Shown here in pieces: positions 22,168-25,460 of a stretch of 25,460 nucleotides of DNA. Location of the stretch: the NCBI GenBank assembly GCA_002841685.1, contig PHAM01000026.1:1-25460 (forward strand). Direction: 5' to 3'. Both the position numbers and the translations under genes were made by a program. Positions within the stretch are counted from its first letter, which is position 1. The number at the start of each line of letters is the position of its first letter. Source of the stretch: Elusimicrobia bacterium HGW-Elusimicrobia-2 (GTDB lineage: Bacteria > CG03). The notes beneath the pieces are model-generated. The model saw only the letters and a program-made list of their open reading frames with translations, was not told the DNA's origin and ran no database searches.

Positions 22168-25100
22168 TTAAGCACTCCTATCAGCCTGCGCCGGCTCTGC
22201 TCGCCCCCGGAAGATGGATGAACAGTAAGATTCAGGATATATACGCCGTTTGCGACAACCGAGCCATGGCCGTTTCTTCCGTCCCATGTGATGATATTCG
22301 TCGTTCCCGTCGGAGTCCCCGCTCCCGAAGCGCTGAATTTTTTAACAAGCTCTCCGAACGGGCTGTAGATCTCAAATTCCAGCACGGAATCTTCGGTTAA
22401 AACGCATTCTATTTCCGTATTTTCAATCAGGGGGCTAAAGGGGTACGGGTAATTTTTCACATCGCCGGAGACAGAAGCCGGAGCGGCGTAATTGAGAATC
22501 CTGAAATAAGACAGATCACGCACCTTTGCCGTCACCTGTCTGGCCTGGATGTCGATCTGCTGATCGTTCACGACGGCCCATTTTCCATTCGCCTCGTCAA
22601 GAACAAACAATTTTGTTGTTGAAGGCGCGACAACATCAAGGCCGTCATAGTCAAAAACCAGATTGAAGGTATAAGCGGACGCGTCCGCGACGGCTCCGTT
22701 CAGAGAATTCTTCAATTCGATCTTATAGCTCGGCCCTCCGGGGATTGTCATGATGGGCGAGACTGACGCCGCTTCATCAGCCAGGGAGGTGAGGGAATCG
22801 CTCACTTCCGCCGCATCAATATAAGCGGTCGGGGGAAGATCCGGCGATTGAACGCTCAAACGCCCGCATAATATTTGAGACCATTTCACATAAAAAGAAA
22901 ATGTCTCACCGCTCATCCTCTCCCCGCCCTGAGAATCTTCCGCGAACACCTGCCAGAAATAAGTGGTGAAATCCGACAGAATGGATGTGTTGCTGATTGC
23001 GTAGGTATTTGTGGAAACAGGGAAAACCTCCAATAGAACAGTCTCCGGAAAAGTGGAGGAATAGACGAGAAAGCGATAATTGACCGAGTCACCGCTCGGA
23101 AGGTCAGGATCTCCATTGCCCTGCCATACAAATTCGGGAGTGAGCATGGATACCTCTCCTGAATCCTCCGGAGACAGCAAAGAGAAAGGCAGCGGGGAAT
23201 GATTGACATTCCAGACGCTGAATTTCCCCGAAACGGCCGATGACACCAGCACGCCGTCCGACACCTCCACTATTATCTCATAATCACCGCCGTCAGAATA
23301 AAGGCTCGTGTCCAGAATATATGACGTGGTCCCCTTCCTTAAACCTTCTGCGAAATAAAGTTTTTCCTCAATAAGCTGCGGAGACGCGGAGGGCCCTGTT
23401 GAAATAAAGAGATTGAAATAAACCCTGTCATAGAAATTGATGTCTTCAAAATCCCATTCTATGAGCATCAGCCCTGTCTCAATATTTCCCGCCTGCGGTT
23501 TTTTGACGCTGGCCGTCGGAGCATTATCGTTATTGTTTATGCTGAAATCTCCGGTTTCCGCGCTTGTTCCGGATAATCCGCCGCTGTCAGATGCGCTTAT
23601 TTTAAGCCGGAAAAATGCGCCGTTGCCCGATAAAGCGCTGTTCCATGTCCAGCGGTCCACCGACACATCAGAAAGCTCATGAAGGAGCGTATAAGTTATC
23701 CCCCCGTCATTGGATAAAAAGATCCTTATATCGTGAAACGCGTCTCCCGAATTGGGATCCGAGACCTGCCAGACGATATCGCTGTTTCCCGATACGGTGT
23801 CACCTTCAAAAGGGGCGATCACAGTAACTGCCGGCGCAGCGTTTGTCAGGGCCGAGGCGAAATTTGACACTGGGGAAATGTTGCCGGCCGTGTCGCGCGA
23901 ACGGACGGTAAAAAAATATTCCGCGTTATTCTGGAGCCCGGGGATTGTCAAATTCTCAAGATTACCCGGCGATTGCGGTGACGGCCCGGGTATAGAATTC
24001 ACCGAAGCGATATCTGCTTCTGTAAAACTGAAACTGGCATAAAAAACCTCATAGCCCGCGAGATTGTCAAACGGGGGATCGGAAGGGCTCATCCACAGCA
24101 ATTGGATCTCCCCGTTGGCGGAGCCTGTAATAGCATCCAGATCCCCTATTTGCAGCGGAGGAGAGAGATCAACAAAAAATGTGAAGGTTTCCGACCATTC
24201 CGATTCATCGCTATAACCGTCTCTGGCCTTCAACCTCCAGAACCAGGTCTTCTGGGAAAGACCGGATGACGGCAAAGAAAGAGCGTCAATACCGGAACTG
24301 TCTATGAGCGGCGAGACAAAAGCGCTGTTGTCAGCCAGCTGCAGACGGTAAAGAATATTTTCGCTGTCGGGATCATACGCTTCGTTCCAGAACAGGGTCG
24401 GAGTGGTGTAATTTATATAAAATTCCTCGGGCGGCGACGCCGGAACAGCCGGTTCCGGAAAAGAATTGCTGTTGATGGTGATAAGCGACAACTCAGGCGT
24501 CTTAGACGGGTCAGGCGAAGTTAATATCGCTCTCCAGCGGACATATCTGTAGGAAACATAATCGCCTATATCTGTCAGCCAGCCGAACCATACAATAGAA
24601 TTTGTTGAAAAGCTGAACTCATAATTGATTGTTCCCGAGCTGATCTCATGGTTTACAGAATAAGACAGATATCTCGCCCGGCTCGTGCCCGAATCATAGC
24701 CGTTGGATCTCCCTTCAGCGTATGTCTGATAATTTGTCCTGAAGAGGATATCCGGCACACCGGTGATAACGCCGGTTGAAATGTCCGGGAAACCGTCAGT
24801 CCCCGAAGAAACGCAGGCGGAACTGAGTTTAATATAGTCATTTTCATACGGGATGGGCAGAGAAAACACGGCGCCGTCTGAAACCACGACAGACACCCTG
24901 TAAAACGACGAGGTTGAAAGCCGCACCGGCTCTATCTCCGTCCATGCCCAGCCGGTGGTGCCGGAAACAAGAGCCGTGGCAAGGCAGTCACCCTCGTCAG
25001 ACCATAGATTGAGCGTGTAGGTTTCCAGATCGCTCGAGGGCAGATACCTGCCCAGGCCTATTATGGCTCCCGGAACGGCAACTCTGAATCTCCAGCCCGC

Positions 25101-25319
25101 CTCCCTGTTGACGGGTATCATGTCATCTGAATTCTCGTTCTCAAAAAGTTTGCTCCGCGTTGAGGGAAGCCTTAGAACGCCGTCGCCTGTGTCCCAGTCG
25201 GCGTTTGTGCCTATGGAATCCCTATGGACGGCGGTCGCGAAATCTTCGCTCACCGTCATCGCGCTGGAAGACGCGCAGACGCCTGCGGCAAAACAAAAAA
25301 GGATAAGAATTTTTTTCAT
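22164..25319 (-). CDS. Large secreted multi-Ig/FN3 surface protein with FlgD-Ig (T9SS-type) C-terminal domain
   Basis: The frame is open from 25334, but I choose ATG 25319 (1051 aa), which follows AAGGGA about 5 nt upstream and begins with a clean signal peptide (MKKILILFCFAAGVCASSSA). After a jelly-roll-like N-terminal part come several FN3/Ig-like modules, recognisable by YTTPTLFWNEAYDPDSENIL, WFWRLKARDGYSDESEWSE, GYEVFYASFSFTEAD, YFFTVRSRDTAGNISPVSNF, APAVTVIAPFEGDTVSGNSD, LLSPEDSGEVSMLTPEFVW and TTYFWQVFAEDSQGG. The last ~85 residues form a FlgD-Ig-like tail: VKNYPYPFSPLIENTEIECV, LEFEIYSPFGELVKKF, ITWDGRNGHGSVVANGVYIL and terminal RRLIGVLK. The protein is probably exported and surface-bound; no enzymatic motif is visible. 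It is the first gene of a three-gene operon with a PorV-like barrel and a TPR/HEAT membrane protein. The tail and FN3 content make it a distant relative of the broken protein at 4029-6590. Confidence 0.85.
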   Translation of the reverse strand: MKKILILFCFAAGVCASSSAMTVSEDFATAVHRDSIGTNADWDTGDGVLRLPSTRSKLFENENSDDMIPVNREAGWRFRVAVPGAIIGLGRYLPSSDLETYTLNLWSDEGDCLATALVSGTTGWAWTEIEPVRLSTSSFYRVSVVVSDGAVFSLPIPYENDYIKLSSACVSSGTDGFPDISTGVITGVPDILFRTNYQTYAEGRSNGYDSGTSRARYLSYSVNHEISSGTINYEFSFSTNSIVWFGWLTDIGDYVSYRYVRWRAILTSPDPSKTPELSLITINSNSFPEPAVPASPPEEFYINYTTPTLFWNEAYDPDSENILYRLQLADNSAFVSPLIDSSGIDALSLPSSGLSQKTWFWRLKARDGYSDESEWSETFTFFVDLSPPLQIGDLDAITGSANGEIQLLWMSPSDPPFDNLAGYEVFYASFSFTEADIASVNSIPGPSPQSPGNLENLTIPGLQNNAEYFFTVRSRDTAGNISPVSNFASALTNAAPAVTVIAPFEGDTVSGNSDIVWQVSDPNSGDAFHDIRIFLSNDGGITYTLLHELSDVSVDRWTWNSALSGNGAFFRLKISASDSGGLSGTSAETGDFSINNNDNAPTASVKKPQAGNIETGLMLIEWDFEDINFYDRVYFNLFISTGPSASPQLIEEKLYFAEGLRKGTTSYILDTSLYSDGGDYEIIVEVSDGVLVSSAVSGKFSVWNVNHSPLPFSLLSPEDSGEVSMLTPEFVWQGNGDPDLPSGDSVNYRFLVYSSTFPETVLLEVFPVSTNTYAISNTSILSDFTTYFWQVFAEDSQGGERMSGETFSFYVKWSQILCGRLSVQSPDLPPTAYIDAAEVSDSLTSLADEAASVSPIMTIPGGPSYKIELKNSLNGAVADASAYTFNLVFDYDGLDVVAPSTTKLFVLDEANGKWAVVNDQQIDIQARQVTAKVRDLSYFRILNYAAPASVSGDVKNYPYPFSPLIENTEIECVLTEDSVLEFEIYSPFGELVKKFSASGAGTPTGTTNIITWDGRNGHGSVVANGVYILNLTVHPSSGGEQSRRRLIGVLK

Positions 25320-25332
25320 TATTCCCTTGTGC

Positions 25333-25361
25333 ATTTTATCTTATTTTCGCTTTTTTGTCAC
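25333..25361 (-). promoter_or_regulatory. Candidate promoter of the FN3 - PorV - HEAT operon
   Basis: On the minus strand GTGACA (25361-25356) and TAAAAT (25338-25333) are 17 bp apart and each matches the consensus in five of six positions. The predicted start near 25326 leaves a very short leader that would cut into the AAGGGA ribosome binding site. A second, weaker pair (TTGCTT with TACGAT, 17 bp spacing) lies further upstream near 25389-25417. Nothing else was recognised from 25362 to the window end. Confidence 0.4.
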
Positions 25362-25460
25362 AAAAGGGAACGGCAAATACATCGTAACCCCTTTTATTTG
25401 AAAAAGCAATTTTTTTCTTAAGCAAAGAACAAAGATCAACAGGCGGGATCATAGCAATGT

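Noticed and set aside
1-25460. tRNA genes, rRNA, CRISPR arrays and insertion sequences.
   Set aside because: No T-loop GGTTCGAAT-type signature, regularly spaced repeats or transposase-like frame was found on either strand by eye; a covariance-model search would be decisive.

Overview
The window looks like a chromosomal fragment of an anaerobic, Gram-negative (outer-membrane-bearing) bacterium. PorV/PorQ-like barrels, surface proteins ending in a FlgD-Ig/T9SS-type C-terminal domain and a homodimeric pyruvate:ferredoxin oxidoreductase fit lineages such as Elusimicrobiota, Omnitrophota or other FCB-like candidate phyla. The sequence alone does not decide the phylum. No rRNA, tRNA, CRISPR array, integrase or transposase gene was seen. 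Most genes are on the minus strand; only PFOR and a YchF-like gene are on the plus strand.

Region 1 (1-8032, minus strand, accessory in character). In transcription order it holds a ribbon-helix-helix antitoxin-like gene without a recognisable toxin, an AT-rich SIR2-like gene, a repeat-containing surface protein with a FlgD-Ig C-terminus split by one in-frame TAA, an AlbA_2/HATPase/winged-HTH regulator with a 12-bp minisatellite linker, a PorV-like barrel fused to TPR and CsgG-like domains, and the 5' part of an N-acyl-D-amino-acid deacylase-type amidohydrolase.

Region 2 (8094-14058, minus strand) is a tightly packed operon: thiM - thiE - nucleoside/uridine-kinase-like gene - transketolase - patatin-like phospholipase. 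Three of the four junctions are 4-nt stop/start overlaps and the fourth is a 10-nt gap. A good sigma70-type promoter lies ahead of thiM. The PFOR gene (14243-17767, plus strand) diverges from it across 184 bp containing two 18-bp-spaced direct repeats. PFOR and transketolase both need thiamine diphosphate and ThiM/ThiE help make it, so the locus reads as a cofactor-plus-enzyme divergon. The patatin N-terminus is built from an in-frame palindromic repeat element.

Region 3 (17764-25460). A tRNA-dihydrouridine synthase gene is convergent with PFOR, with nested stop codons. A short YchF-like protein lacking the GTPase P-loop follows on the plus strand, probably leaderless and preceded by a terminator-like hairpin. 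Convergent to it is a three-gene minus-strand operon: a 1051-aa multi-Ig/FN3 surface protein with a FlgD-Ig C-terminus, a PorV-like barrel with TPRs, and a TPR/coiled-coil/membrane/HEAT protein. The pairing 'FlgD-Ig surface protein upstream of PorV-like barrel + TPR' therefore occurs twice in 25 kb, which is the most system-like signal in the window.
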